A stretch of 64,000 bases of DNA from Lysobacter sp. (GCA_030151365.1 JASLDW010000006.1:1-64000); one strand, 5' to 3'; numbered from the stretch's first letter, positions 47,281 through 56,308 are shown. The notes: generated by a model from the sequence alone, not told the origin. Translations and numbers: made by a program.

Positions 47281-48258
47281 TCAGGAAATTCGGTCGTTGG
47301 CGAGCAGCGCCACGGCTTCTTCATGGGTGGGCAGCGCGGCGAAGGCGCCATGGCGCGTCACCGCAAAGGCACCGCAGGCGGCGGCGTAACGCAGCGCCGC
47401 GGCGAGCATGACTTCGTCGCCGACGAAGGCATTGAATTGTTGCGTGCGGATTCCGGCCTTCTGCAACTGGCAGAGCAGTCCGCCGATGAAGGCGTCGCCG
47501 GCAGCGGTGGTATCGAGCGTAGCGACGCGCGGCGGCATGACGACGCCGGAGCCATTGCGCGTATGCCAGCGCAAGGGTTCGCCGCCATCGGTGACGAGGA
47601 CCAGGCGCGCATCGCGCAACAGGCGCTCGATGATCTCTTCCGCCGGTGCCATGCCCTCTTGCAGGAATTCCAGTTCCTCGCGCGCGAGCTTGACCATGTC
47701 GGCCAGCGCCAGCGCCTGCCACAGGCGTTCGACCACCGGCTTGCCTTCGGGCCACAGCGCCGGACGCAGGTTGATGTCCATGCTGATCAGCGCACCAGTT
47801 GAGCGCGCGCGTTGCATGCCGGCGAAGGTTGCCTCGGCGATTCCGGCGTCGGTCATGCTGTTGCTGCAGACGTGGAAGATGCCGAGGTCGCGGAAGCAGG
47901 CATCATCGAAATCGTTTTGCGCGAACAGCAGGTCGGCGGCGGGCGGACGATAGAAGCTGAAACTGCGTTCGCCGCGGGCATCGAGCGAAACGAAGGCCAG
48001 TGCGGTGTTGGCGCGATCGGTACGCCGCACATGGTGCGTGCCGACGCCGGCTTCGTTGAGGCTTTCAAGCAGGAAGTCGCCGAACATGTCGCGACCGAGC
48101 ATGCCGACGAATTCGCAATCGCCGCCGAGGCGCGCGATCGCGACCGCGGCATTGGCCGGCGCGCCGCCGGCGAACTGGCGGAACACGCGGCCCTGTCCGC
48201 CCTCGGGCGCGGCGAGGAAATCGATCAGGGCTTCACCGAAACAGACGATGGTGCTCAA
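47281..48258 (-). CDS. PfkB-family fructokinase
   Basis: A 325-residue sugar kinase that phosphorylates fructose to fructose 6-phosphate. Motifs are the N-terminal FGEALIDF, the substrate-binding GGAPANAAVAIARLGG, and the PfkB signature near the C-terminus DTTAAGDAFIGGLLCQL with catalytic Asp. The start is TTG at 48258, overlapping the lacI stop (TTGA) with AGGAAA 8 bases upstream; no other start gives the family N-terminus. It is translationally coupled to lacI. It makes sense with the mannose isomerase of the neighbouring operon. Confidence 0.88.
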   Translation of the reverse strand: MSTIVCFGEALIDFLAAPEGGQGRVFRQFAGGAPANAAVAIARLGGDCEFVGMLGRDMFGDFLLESLNEAGVGTHHVRRTDRANTALAFVSLDARGERSFSFYRPPAADLLFAQNDFDDACFRDLGIFHVCSNSMTDAGIAEATFAGMQRARSTGALISMDINLRPALWPEGKPVVERLWQALALADMVKLAREELEFLQEGMAPAEEIIERLLRDARLVLVTDGGEPLRWHTRNGSGVVMPPRVATLDTTAAGDAFIGGLLCQLQKAGIRTQQFNAFVGDEVMLAAALRYAAACGAFAVTRHGAFAALPTHEEAVALLANDRIS

Positions 48259-49292
48259 GGCTGGTTTCCTGGCTGTGGGCTGCTGGTGCGTTCGACCAGC
48301 CGCACCGGCACGATATTGGGCGGTGATGTCGGCGTCGAATGTTCGACGCGTTGCAGCACCATGTCGGCGGCCTGGCGGCCACGCGCGCGCGGATCGGCAA
48401 CGAGCGTGGTGAGGGCGGGCATGCTCATCGCCGCTTCGGGGATATCGTCGAATCCGGTGACGGCGAAATCGACGCCGGGGCGCAGGCCGTGGTGGGCGAG
48501 GCCGAGCATCAGGCCGAGCGCGACGGCGTCGTTGTAGCAGACCGCCGCGGTCGGCTTGGTCTTGCCGGAAAACAGCGCCTCGCTGCGGGCGCAGGCATCG
48601 ACGCGGGTCGGCGCCGATTCGACCAGCCATTCGCCGCGCACGCGCAAACCGGCCTTTTTCATGGCATCGCGGTAGCCTTCGCGACGCTCCTGGCACGAGC
48701 TGGAATGGGCGTGGCCGCCGAAGAAGGCGATGTCGCGATGGCCGCGCGCGATCAGGTGCGCGGTCGCCTGCATGGCGCCGCCGCGGTTGTCGAGGCCGAG
48801 GAAATCATGTTCGAAGCCTTCGCCGTCGTGGTCGAGCATGCGGTTGAACACCACCACCGGCGTGTTGCCGACCACGCGGGCGATGTCGCGGGCGTCGGTG
48901 CTTTCCGCGGGCGAGAGGATGATTGCGGCGGGATGGTGTTCCATCAACGAATTGAGCACCTGCAGCTGGCGTTGCGGCGATTCGTTGCTGCAACCGAGCA
49001 GGGTGACGTAGCCCTTGCCGCCGAGCGCTTCGTCGACGCCGCTGGCGAATTCGGCGAAGAACGGGTTGGAGAGATCGTTGATGACGAGGGCGACGCTGTT
49101 GGAGACGCGTCGGCGCAGGTTGGCGGCGGCGCGGTTGTAGACATAGCCCTGGCGCTTCATTTCCTCTTCGACGCGCTGTTTCGTGTCGCGGTGCACCAGC
49201 GGGCTGCCGCGCAGCACCAGCGACACCGTGGCGCGGGAAACGCCGCAGGCGCGGGCGATGTCTTCGACGGTGACGCGTTGCCGGGCACTCAT
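48255..49292 (-). CDS. LacI-family transcriptional regulator of the mannoside locus
   Basis: A 345-residue repressor with an N-terminal helix-turn-helix (residues 7-30, VTVEDIARACGVSRATVSLVL, with the hinge helix RRAAANLRRRVSN) and a periplasmic-binding-protein-like sugar domain (ALVINDLSNPFFAEFASGVDEAL, FFGGHAHSSS, VTGFDDIPEAA). It is the first gene of the lacI-fructokinase pair and divergent from the second GH92 gene, with an operator in between; autoregulation and control of both neighbours are likely. The inducer is unknown; mannose or a mannobiose would fit. Confidence 0.9.
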   Translation of the reverse strand: MSARQRVTVEDIARACGVSRATVSLVLRGSPLVHRDTKQRVEEEMKRQGYVYNRAAANLRRRVSNSVALVINDLSNPFFAEFASGVDEALGGKGYVTLLGCSNESPQRQLQVLNSLMEHHPAAIILSPAESTDARDIARVVGNTPVVVFNRMLDHDGEGFEHDFLGLDNRGGAMQATAHLIARGHRDIAFFGGHAHSSSCQERREGYRDAMKKAGLRVRGEWLVESAPTRVDACARSEALFSGKTKPTAAVCYNDAVALGLMLGLAHHGLRPGVDFAVTGFDDIPEAAMSMPALTTLVADPRARGRQAADMVLQRVEHSTPTSPPNIVPVRLVERTSSPQPGNQP

Positions 49293-49307
49293 GACGGGAT
49301 CGGGCTT

Positions 49308-49321
49308 TTAAATCGATTCAA
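49308..49321. promoter_or_regulatory. LacI-type operator between lacI and the second GH92 gene
   Basis: TTAAATCGATTCAA, a pseudo-palindrome sharing the ATCGAT core and outer TT...AA with the two sites before the receptor gene. It is 16 bases from the lacI start and 52 from the GH92 start. Confidence 0.66.
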
Positions 49322-49372
49322 ATCGAGCATATCATCCCGGACGACCCGTGTTCGCACAGTCCAGAGGCCCGC

Positions 49373-51820
49373 ATGCCCAACCTGTCCCGATCGCATTTTC
49401 CTTCCCGTTCGCTGGCAACGTTCGCCGCCGCCCTGGCGTTGACGATCCCGGCAAGCATGACCGCCTCGGCGCAATCGCGCCCGCCGCTGGCCGCAACCGT
49501 CAATACCTTGATCGGCACCCAGGACGAGGGCAATACCTTCCCCGGCGCGTCGGCGCCGTTCGGGATGATCCAGGCCAGCCCGATCGGATCGCACTACGCC
49601 GGCTGGCGCTATGGCGACGACAAGATCCTCGGCATCGGCCATTCCTTCCTCTCGGGCGCCGGCTGCTGGGAGCAGGGCGGCCAGGTCTCGGTATTGCCGG
49701 TCACCGGGACAATCGCGCCGGGTGGCGGCTTCGATACCAGGACCAGCAAGGCCTTCGACCAGAAAACGTATGGCGCGCGCTACACGCTGGAAGGCGGCGC
49801 CCACGAGGCCGGCTACTTCAAGGCGCGCCTGACCGATTACGGCGGCATCGATGTCGAGACCACCGCGCTGCCGCGTGCATCGGCCGAACGCTATACCTAC
49901 GCGGCGAATGTCGATACCGGCCACGTGCTGGTCAACGTCGCGCAGGCGAATGCCAAGCATCGGGTGATCGGCAGTGAAGTGCGCGTGGTCGGCGATCGTG
50001 CGGTGGAAGGCAAGATCACCACGCTGAGTTTCTGCGGCGGACACCAGTATTCGACCTGGTTCCGCATCGAATTCGATCGTCCGTTCACCGCATTCGGCGT
50101 GTGGGGGCAGGCCGGCGGCACGCCCGGTGCGCGCTACAGCATGGAGAGCGAATACGAACCGTTGAACGGTGCCTGGGTGAGCTTCGGGTTGAAGGATGGC
50201 CGCAGCGTCACCGCGATCACCGCGATCTCGCACGTCGACATCGAAGGCGCGCGCAACAACCTGCGCGCCGAAGGCACGCAGGGCGGCAAGCCGGTCGGCT
50301 TCGACGCGATGCGCGCACAGTCGCAGCAGGCGTGGGAGAAGGAACTGGCGAAGGTGAAGATCGATGGCGGCTCCGCCGACGATCGCAGCGTGTTCTACAC
50401 CGCGCTTTACCACGCCTTCCTGCAGCCGATGACCGGCAACGACGCCGATGGCCGCTATCGCGGTTACGACGACAGGATCCATCGCGCCGATGGCTGGACG
50501 TACTACGAGTACTTCTCGCTGTGGGACACCTATCGCGCGCAGAACCAGCTGCTGGCATTGCTGCAGCCGCAACGCGCGCGCGACATCGGCCGCACCCTGA
50601 TCGCGATCGATGCGCAAAACGGTTGGCTGCCCAAGTGGGGCTATGCCGATTTCGACACCAACACCATGACCGGCGATCCGGTGACGCCCTTCCTCGTCGA
50701 CCTGTGGCGCTATGGCGCGCTGAAAGGCATGGAAAACGAGGCATGGACGGCGCTGCGCAAGAACGCCTGGGAAGTGCCGCCGCTGACCTCGCGCAGCGAA
50801 GGTCGCGCCGGCAACGCCAATTACATCGCGCACGGGTTCGTGATGTTCGATCGCACCTTCCCGGCCAAGGGCATGGATGTCGATCCCGGCAACGGCGGTT
50901 CCGCGACATTCGAATATGCCGCCGCCGATTGTTCGCTCGCGCAGATGGCGCAGGCCCTGGGGCATGGCGATGACGCCAGGGCGTTGCAGTCGCGCGCGGG
51001 CAACTGGCGCAACCTGTGGGATGCGAAGTTGAGCGAGCCGGAATCTTCCTTCGTCGGCTTCCCGCGCCCGAAACTGGAAGGCGGCGAATGGTTCACGCCG
51101 CCGAGCGGCCACTACAGCCCGCGTTCGCACTACGGCTTCCACGAAGGCACGGCGTGGCAGTACCAATGGATGGTGCCGCAGGACGTCCCGGCGCTGGCGA
51201 CCGCGATGGGCGGTCGCGAACAGATGGGCAAGCGCCTCGATGCCTTCTTCGCCTACGACGTCATCGGCGCCGATCCCAAGGCCGCGCGCAAGACCTGGGT
51301 CGGCGGCGCCTACGACTACTACGGCCAGTACCGCTTCAATCCCAACAACGAGCCGACCATGCTGGTGCCGAGCCTGTACAGCCTGATCGGCCAGCCGTGG
51401 AAAACCGCGGGCGTGTTGCGCGCGGCGCAGACGCTGTTCACCAATGCGCCGAACGGCGTCACCGGCAACGACGATCTCGGCACCATGTCGGCCTGGTATC
51501 TGTTCAGCACGCTCGGCTTCTCGCCGCTGATGTCGGGCAGCGGCCAGGTGCTGCTGGTGCCGCCGCGCTATCCGCGCATCACCCTCGATCTCGGCGAGGG
51601 CCGCAAGTTGCGCGTCGAGGCGTCGGCGGCGAAACCGGGTGCGATGGACTACGTGTCAGCGGTGAAGTTCGATGGCAAGCCGGTGAGCAATGTGTGGCTC
51701 GATGTCGATGCCTTGCGTCGTGGCGGCACGCTGCAATTCGCGCTGACGAACAAGCCCGATCCCGATGGTTGGGGCACGCGACCACAGGATGCGCCGGCGC
51801 CGGCGTGCCCGGCGCGCTGA
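49373..51820 (+). CDS. GH92 alpha-mannosidase, second copy
   Basis: An 815-residue exo-alpha-mannosidase of the shorter GH92 type. A signal peptide (residues about 1-34, ending TASAQS) precedes VNTLIGTQDEGNTFPGASAPFGM and the core motifs FSLWDTYRAQN, GTAWQYQWMVPQDV, NEPTMLVPSLYSLIGQPWKT and NDDLGTMSAWYLFSTLGFSP. The last has the catalytic aspartates in NDD. It lacks the accessory modules of the first GH92 protein, so the two probably attack different linkages (for example alpha-1,2 against alpha-1,3/1,6). It converges on the fucosidase with only 5 bases between stops. Confidence 0.93.
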   Translation: MPNLSRSHFPSRSLATFAAALALTIPASMTASAQSRPPLAATVNTLIGTQDEGNTFPGASAPFGMIQASPIGSHYAGWRYGDDKILGIGHSFLSGAGCWEQGGQVSVLPVTGTIAPGGGFDTRTSKAFDQKTYGARYTLEGGAHEAGYFKARLTDYGGIDVETTALPRASAERYTYAANVDTGHVLVNVAQANAKHRVIGSEVRVVGDRAVEGKITTLSFCGGHQYSTWFRIEFDRPFTAFGVWGQAGGTPGARYSMESEYEPLNGAWVSFGLKDGRSVTAITAISHVDIEGARNNLRAEGTQGGKPVGFDAMRAQSQQAWEKELAKVKIDGGSADDRSVFYTALYHAFLQPMTGNDADGRYRGYDDRIHRADGWTYYEYFSLWDTYRAQNQLLALLQPQRARDIGRTLIAIDAQNGWLPKWGYADFDTNTMTGDPVTPFLVDLWRYGALKGMENEAWTALRKNAWEVPPLTSRSEGRAGNANYIAHGFVMFDRTFPAKGMDVDPGNGGSATFEYAAADCSLAQMAQALGHGDDARALQSRAGNWRNLWDAKLSEPESSFVGFPRPKLEGGEWFTPPSGHYSPRSHYGFHEGTAWQYQWMVPQDVPALATAMGGREQMGKRLDAFFAYDVIGADPKAARKTWVGGAYDYYGQYRFNPNNEPTMLVPSLYSLIGQPWKTAGVLRAAQTLFTNAPNGVTGNDDLGTMSAWYLFSTLGFSPLMSGSGQVLLVPPRYPRITLDLGEGRKLRVEASAAKPGAMDYVSAVKFDGKPVSNVWLDVDALRRGGTLQFALTNKPDPDGWGTRPQDAPAPACPAR

Positions 51821-51856
51821 CGGCATCAACCACCCGGCGCGATCGCGGCGCCGGGC
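51807..51856. repeat. inverted repeat at the GH92/GH29 convergent junction
   Basis: GCCCGGCGC (51807-51815) and GCGCCGGGC (51848-51856) pair across the two stop codons; an inner copy of the left arm (around 51833) offers an alternative shorter hairpin. There is no T run, so it is at best a pause or an RNA end-protecting structure. Confidence 0.42.
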
Positions 51857-53319
51857 AGGCGGAACGCCCAGGCATCAGCGCCGGCGGCGCCTGATCGCAC
51901 CGCGGCGGGGATGGCGACGACGGTGGCATCGCCATCGCGTGTCCACTGCAATGCCGCGGTGCTGCCGAGCAGGCGCAGTTGCGCGCCGCGCGCGGGGGAT
52001 GGCCCCGGGATCCTCAACGTCGCCGGCAACTGCAGTTCGTCGTCGTCGGGCAGGTAGATCGCGAAGACGCTGCCGTCGCGCAATCGCGTGTAACGGAACT
52101 TGCCGTTGCTGTAGGGCGCGACCGCGCGGCTGGCATAGATCGCCTCGCCGTTGACGTGCATCCACTGGCCGATCCGGTGCAGGCGTTCGACCGCGGCCGG
52201 CGGCAGTTCGCCGTTGCCGTCTGGGCCGACGTTGAGCAGGAAATTGCCGCCCTTGGCGACGACATCGACCAGCAGGTGCACGACCTTGCGCGCGCTTTTG
52301 TAATTGTCGTTCGCCGCGAACGACCACGAATCGCCCAGGGTCATGCAGGTTTCCCACGGATATGGCAGCGGCTTGTCGGGGATCTGCTGTTCGGGCGTGC
52401 GGTAATTCTCGTAGCGGCCGCCGACGGCGCGGTCGACGATGATCAGTCCCGGCTGGTTGCCGCGCGCGATCTTCGCCAGTCCCGGCATGTCGATGTCTTC
52501 GGGGCCGGGCCGGAACTGGCCGATGGCGGTGATGTCCTTGTTGTCGTCCGGGCGCGGCGGCCGCACCCAGCCGGCATCCAGCCACAGGATGTCGATCCGG
52601 CCGTAGTCGCCACCGGTCAGCTCATCGATCTGGGCGTGGGTGAATCGGATGAAGTCCCGCCAGCGCTGCGGATATTTGCGGGTGTCGTAATTGACGTAGC
52701 GGTTCGGCGTGGCGAAGCGCGGCCACCAGTAATCGGGGCTGTGCCAGTCGGCCTTGGAGAAATACGCCCCGATGCCGAGACCCTGCCTGCGAAAAGCGGA
52801 AAAAACCTCCTTCGCGATGTTGGCGCGCGGATTGGCGTGGAACGGAACGCTTGCGGCGGTGATCCTGTAGTCGCTCTGCCTGGTGTCGAACATCGCGAAG
52901 CCGTCGTGGTGCTTGGTCGTGAACACCACGTATTTCGTTCCGGCGTCCTTCGCGATCTTCGCCCACAGGTCCGGATTGAACTTCACCGGATCGAAGGTGG
53001 CTGGCAGCCTTTCGTAGGCCTGTTTGTAGCCGATGTAATCGTCGGCGTACTTCGCGGTGAACGCGTTGTGTTTCGGCGGGCCGCACCAGTCGACGTCCTC
53101 GGAACAGATCGACCACGACTCGACCACGCCCCACTGGCTGTACGCGCCCCAATGCATCATGAAGCCGAATTTCCAGTCCTGCCATTGCTCGAGCTTGCGC
53201 ACGACCAGGGGATCGGTTTCCTGCACGTAACTGCCGACCGCGTAGTCATCGCCATCGGCATGCGCCGACAACGGCAACGCGGCGAGCAGCAAGGTGGCAA
53301 GCGTGGTGGCCTTCATCAT
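51826..53319 (-). CDS. GH29 alpha-L-fucosidase, secreted
   Basis: A 497-residue glycosidase that removes alpha-L-fucose, a common decoration of N-glycans. A signal peptide (residues 1-21, LPLSAHAD) precedes the GH29 barrel: WKFGFMMHWGAYSQWGVVESW, KYVVFTTKHHDGFAMFDT, and ILWLDAGWV with nucleophile Asp248. The C-terminal beta-domain includes GNFLLNVGPDGNGELP. AGGAG precedes two ATG codons (53319, 53316); the second has better spacing. It follows the export permease by 17 bases on the same strand, so it may be cotranscribed with that system. Confidence 0.9.
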   Translation of the reverse strand: MMKATTLATLLLAALPLSAHADGDDYAVGSYVQETDPLVVRKLEQWQDWKFGFMMHWGAYSQWGVVESWSICSEDVDWCGPPKHNAFTAKYADDYIGYKQAYERLPATFDPVKFNPDLWAKIAKDAGTKYVVFTTKHHDGFAMFDTRQSDYRITAASVPFHANPRANIAKEVFSAFRRQGLGIGAYFSKADWHSPDYWWPRFATPNRYVNYDTRKYPQRWRDFIRFTHAQIDELTGGDYGRIDILWLDAGWVRPPRPDDNKDITAIGQFRPGPEDIDMPGLAKIARGNQPGLIIVDRAVGGRYENYRTPEQQIPDKPLPYPWETCMTLGDSWSFAANDNYKSARKVVHLLVDVVAKGGNFLLNVGPDGNGELPPAAVERLHRIGQWMHVNGEAIYASRAVAPYSNGKFRYTRLRDGSVFAIYLPDDDELQLPATLRIPGPSPARGAQLRLLGSTAALQWTRDGDATVVAIPAAVRSGAAGADAWAFRLPGAAIAPGG

Positions 53320-53336
53320 CGGACTCCTGAAGAAAT

Positions 53337-54527
53337 TCAACGCGCGGAAAACACCACCGCGGGATCGAGGCGCAACACCGGGCGCAGGCTGACCAGCGCC
53401 GCCAGCGCGGCGATCGCCAGCACCACGATGCTGCTGGCCAAGGGCATGTACCACAACATCCGGAACGGGAAGCCGGCGCGGAGCGCGCACTCGCCGGCGA
53501 GTGCACACAATCCGGTGCCGATGCCGATTCCAAGCAATGCGCACACCATGCCCTGCAGCAGCACCATCGCCACCAGCGTGCGCGGTTGCGCACCCATCGC
53601 CTTGAGCACGGCGTAGTGGCGCTGGTTCTCGTAGGTGAACAGGTAGAGCAGGATGCCGGTGACGCCCAATCCGATCGTGATGGCCAGCGTCAGCATGGTG
53701 GCGATGTCGCCGACGTCCTCGGAGTTCACCAGGTACCAGCGCACGGTATCGGCCTTGAAATCGGCGGCGCTGCGGGCGCGCAATCCCGTGCGCGCGCTGA
53801 TGCGCTGCGCCAGCGTCGCGGGATCGATACCTTGCGCCGCCGTGACCATCACGAAAGTGAGCGTGCGCGCTTCCGTCGGCAGGATGCGTCGGGCATTGGA
53901 CCGGGTGACGTAAAGCAGTGGCCGTGGCGGGAAGCGTGGCGAGATGTCGCCACGTCCGGCGATCAGCACGCGATGGTCGTTCGCCAGCACCTCGTCGCCA
54001 GCCTCGAGTTCGCGCAACGGCGCATCGAGATGGGCGCCGTCGGCGGGCCACTGGTCGGTGCGGCGGGCAGGCGTCAGCAGTTTTTCGTCGGTACCGCCGG
54101 CGTCGACGATCGCGGCATCGGGACTGCGCAACGCATGGGCATCGATGCCGGCGATGACGGGCGCACCGGCGAGTGTCGCATCGTCGACGCCGAGCACCTG
54201 CACCGGCTGGAAACGGCCATCGGCAAAGCGCAGGTCCACCGATCCCAGCATCAGCGGGTCGGCGTGGGCAACGCCATCGACGCTGCGCACGCGTTCCAGC
54301 GCCGAGTCGGGCATGTTGGTGGTCTGCTCGGTCGAATCGACCGCGGGATCCATCACCCAGACATCGGCCTGCGGGTTTTCCGAAACCAGCGCGAAGCCGC
54401 GGGTCATGAAACCGCTGAAATAAGCCGCCGCGAACGTCACCAGCAGCGATGCGAAGGCGATGCCGCAAAGCAGGCCATAGAGCTTGGCGCGGTCCGCCGC
54501 CAGCATGCGGATGGCGATGCGCCACAT
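53337..54527 (-). CDS. ABC exporter permease, DevC/MacB type
   Basis: A 396-residue FtsX-domain permease with four membrane helices: one near the N-terminus (about 17-42) and three near the C-terminus (about 285-385, including TLAITIGLGVTGILLYLFTYENQRHYAVLKAMGA). A large periplasmic domain lies between. It is the membrane component of a tripartite export system with the two upstream proteins. Its ATG overlaps the membrane-fusion protein stop. Confidence 0.85.
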   Translation of the reverse strand: MWRIAIRMLAADRAKLYGLLCGIAFASLLVTFAAAYFSGFMTRGFALVSENPQADVWVMDPAVDSTEQTTNMPDSALERVRSVDGVAHADPLMLGSVDLRFADGRFQPVQVLGVDDATLAGAPVIAGIDAHALRSPDAAIVDAGGTDEKLLTPARRTDQWPADGAHLDAPLRELEAGDEVLANDHRVLIAGRGDISPRFPPRPLLYVTRSNARRILPTEARTLTFVMVTAAQGIDPATLAQRISARTGLRARSAADFKADTVRWYLVNSEDVGDIATMLTLAITIGLGVTGILLYLFTYENQRHYAVLKAMGAQPRTLVAMVLLQGMVCALLGIGIGTGLCALAGECALRAGFPFRMLWYMPLASSIVVLAIAALAALVSLRPVLRLDPAVVFSAR

Positions 54528-55444
54528 CAGCGCGATCCGTTGCCTGCGGGAGCGGCTTCGATGACGGCGTCCATCTGCTCGCCGAGATAGACCGGCCAGC
54601 GGTCGTGCGGGAAGCTGTAGACCACTTGCAGCGCGCGCACGTCGAGGCGTTCGGTGGCCTGGCCGTTGAGCGATGGCTTCGGGCGGACGTAGGGTTCGAT
54701 GTATTCGAAGTGCAGCGGAATGCGGACGGCCGGATTGCCGCGCAGCATGGCGATGGCACGCGCATCGGGGCGCACGCGCCAGGCATCGTTCTCGTCGATG
54801 TTCACGCGCAGGAACATGCGGCTGTCGTCGCCGACCAGCATCAGGGGTTGCGCCGCCGAAGCGTTGTCCGCCGATTCGCCGACGCGGATGTTCACCTGGA
54901 GGACGCGCCCGGCGATCGGTGACCGCACGGTCAGGCGTTGCAGTTCGCTTTCGAGTTGCCGCACGTCGGCCTGCGCGGCCTTCACCGCAGCCTGCGCCGC
55001 GATCGCGTCGTCGCGCGCGGCGGTCACCGATTGCACGCTGATCGCGCCATGTCCGAGTTTGTCCATGCGCTGCAGGTAGTCGTACTGGTGCTGCAGCTTT
55101 TCCTGCGCGGCCTGTTCCTTGGCCACGTTGGCGCGTGCGACCTGCAGGCGCGCCTGGGTGTCGCGGTCATCGATGCGGAACAACGGGGTGCCGGCAGCCA
55201 CGCTGTCGCCGACATGCACGTCGATCGCGCTGACGACGCCGGCGATGCTGGTGGCGATGGCGACGTTGCCACGGCCGTTTTCGGTGAGCCCGGAACCGGA
55301 GACGGAGGACGTGAATGGCGGTTTCGTCGCGGTGGCCGCTGCGGGTGTCGTCGGCTGCGTTGCGCGATTGCTGTCGACGACCGCGAACACCACCGCCACG
55401 AGGCCGAGCACCGCGATTGCCAGCAGCCATTTCAGGTGTTTCAT
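54527..55444 (-). CDS. membrane-fusion (HlyD/DevB-type) protein
   Basis: A 305-residue periplasmic adaptor anchored by an N-terminal helix (residues 4-24). It shows the lipoyl halves (GVVSAIDVHVGDSVAAGTPLF and IAGRVLQVNIRVGESA) flanking a coiled-coil hairpin of about 70 residues (RLQVARANVAKEQAAQEKLQHQY and on). Such adaptors link the inner-membrane exporter to an outer-membrane channel, which is not in this cluster. It starts with a 4-base overlap with the ATPase gene. Confidence 0.88.
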   Translation of the reverse strand: MKHLKWLLAIAVLGLVAVVFAVVDSNRATQPTTPAAATATKPPFTSSVSGSGLTENGRGNVAIATSIAGVVSAIDVHVGDSVAAGTPLFRIDDRDTQARLQVARANVAKEQAAQEKLQHQYDYLQRMDKLGHGAISVQSVTAARDDAIAAQAAVKAAQADVRQLESELQRLTVRSPIAGRVLQVNIRVGESADNASAAQPLMLVGDDSRMFLRVNIDENDAWRVRPDARAIAMLRGNPAVRIPLHFEYIEPYVRPKPSLNGQATERLDVRALQVVYSFPHDRWPVYLGEQMDAVIEAAPAGNGSR

Positions 55445-56160
55445 GCAGTCTGTGTCCGGCGGATGGTTTCGATCGAGAGGATGCGACCGTCTTCCATGTG
55501 GGCGATGCGATCGGCGTAGCCGAAGGTACGCGAATCGTGTGTCACCAGGATCAAGGCGCGATCGGGGGCGCGCGCGACATCACGGAGCAGCTCCATGGTC
55601 GCCTGGCCGGCGCGGGCATCGAGGCTGCTGGTGGGTTCGTCGCAAATGACGACGCGGGGCTGATGCACCAATGCCCGCGCGATGGCGACGCGTTGTTGCT
55701 GGCCGCCGCTGAGCTGGCGCGGCAAATGGCCGCCGTGATCGTCGAGCCCGAGTTGCGCCAGCATGGCATGTGCCTTCGCCATGGCGTCACCGTGCGACAC
55801 GCCGTTGAGTAGCAGCGGCAGGCTGACGTTCTCGGCGGCCGTCAGCGCGGGCAGCAGGTTGAAGGACTGGAAGACGAATCCGATCGAGCGCGCGCGCAAG
55901 CGACCGCGTGCCTCTTCGTCGAGTTGGCGCAGGTCATGGCCGAGCACTTCGCAGCGGCCGTCGTCCGCCGCCAGCAGGGTGCCGAGGATCGAGAGCAGCG
56001 TGGTCTTGCCGCAGCCGGACGGCCCGGAAATGATCAGCAGTTCGCCCATCCGCACATCGAGATCGACCCCGCGCAGGGCGGCGACCCGGCCATCGCCGTC
56101 ACCGAAGGATTTGGTCAGCCCTTGGCATTGCATCGCGATGTCGGGCGTGTCCCGTGGCAA
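55441..56160 (-). CDS. ABC exporter ATPase, DevA/LolD type
   Basis: A 239-residue ATPase with Walker A GPSGCGKTT, Q-loop FVFQSFNLLPALTAAENV, signature LSGGQQQRVAIARAL, Walker B VVICDEPTSSLD and H-loop VTHDSRTF. It is the first gene of the DevBCA-like unit and is divergent from the outer-membrane protein gene that precedes kdp, with 148 bases between the starts. Confidence 0.88.
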   Translation of the reverse strand: MPRDTPDIAMQCQGLTKSFGDGDGRVAALRGVDLDVRMGELLIISGPSGCGKTTLLSILGTLLAADDGRCEVLGHDLRQLDEEARGRLRARSIGFVFQSFNLLPALTAAENVSLPLLLNGVSHGDAMAKAHAMLAQLGLDDHGGHLPRQLSGGQQQRVAIARALVHQPRVVICDEPTSSLDARAGQATMELLRDVARAPDRALILVTHDSRTFGYADRIAHMEDGRILSIETIRRTQTA

Positions 56161-56272
56161 GTGATGGCGTCCGAAACGTCGGCTGGATGATGCGGAAATT
56201 TACGCGAATTTTGCGCTGGATGCTGATTGGCGAATGGAAGTTTTACGAACCATCCCGGGAAAATTTCCTCGT

Positions 56273-56284
56273 GGCCAATTGGCC
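56273..56284. promoter_or_regulatory. 12-base palindrome upstream of the kdp-linked outer-membrane gene
   Basis: GGCCAATTGGCC, a perfect palindrome 24 bases before the start of the outer-membrane protein gene, preceded by AAAATTTCC. It could be an operator in the 5-prime leader; no known regulator is recognised. Confidence 0.35.
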
Positions 56285-56308
56285 TCGTTGGCCCTCACGG
56301 GTGTGTTC

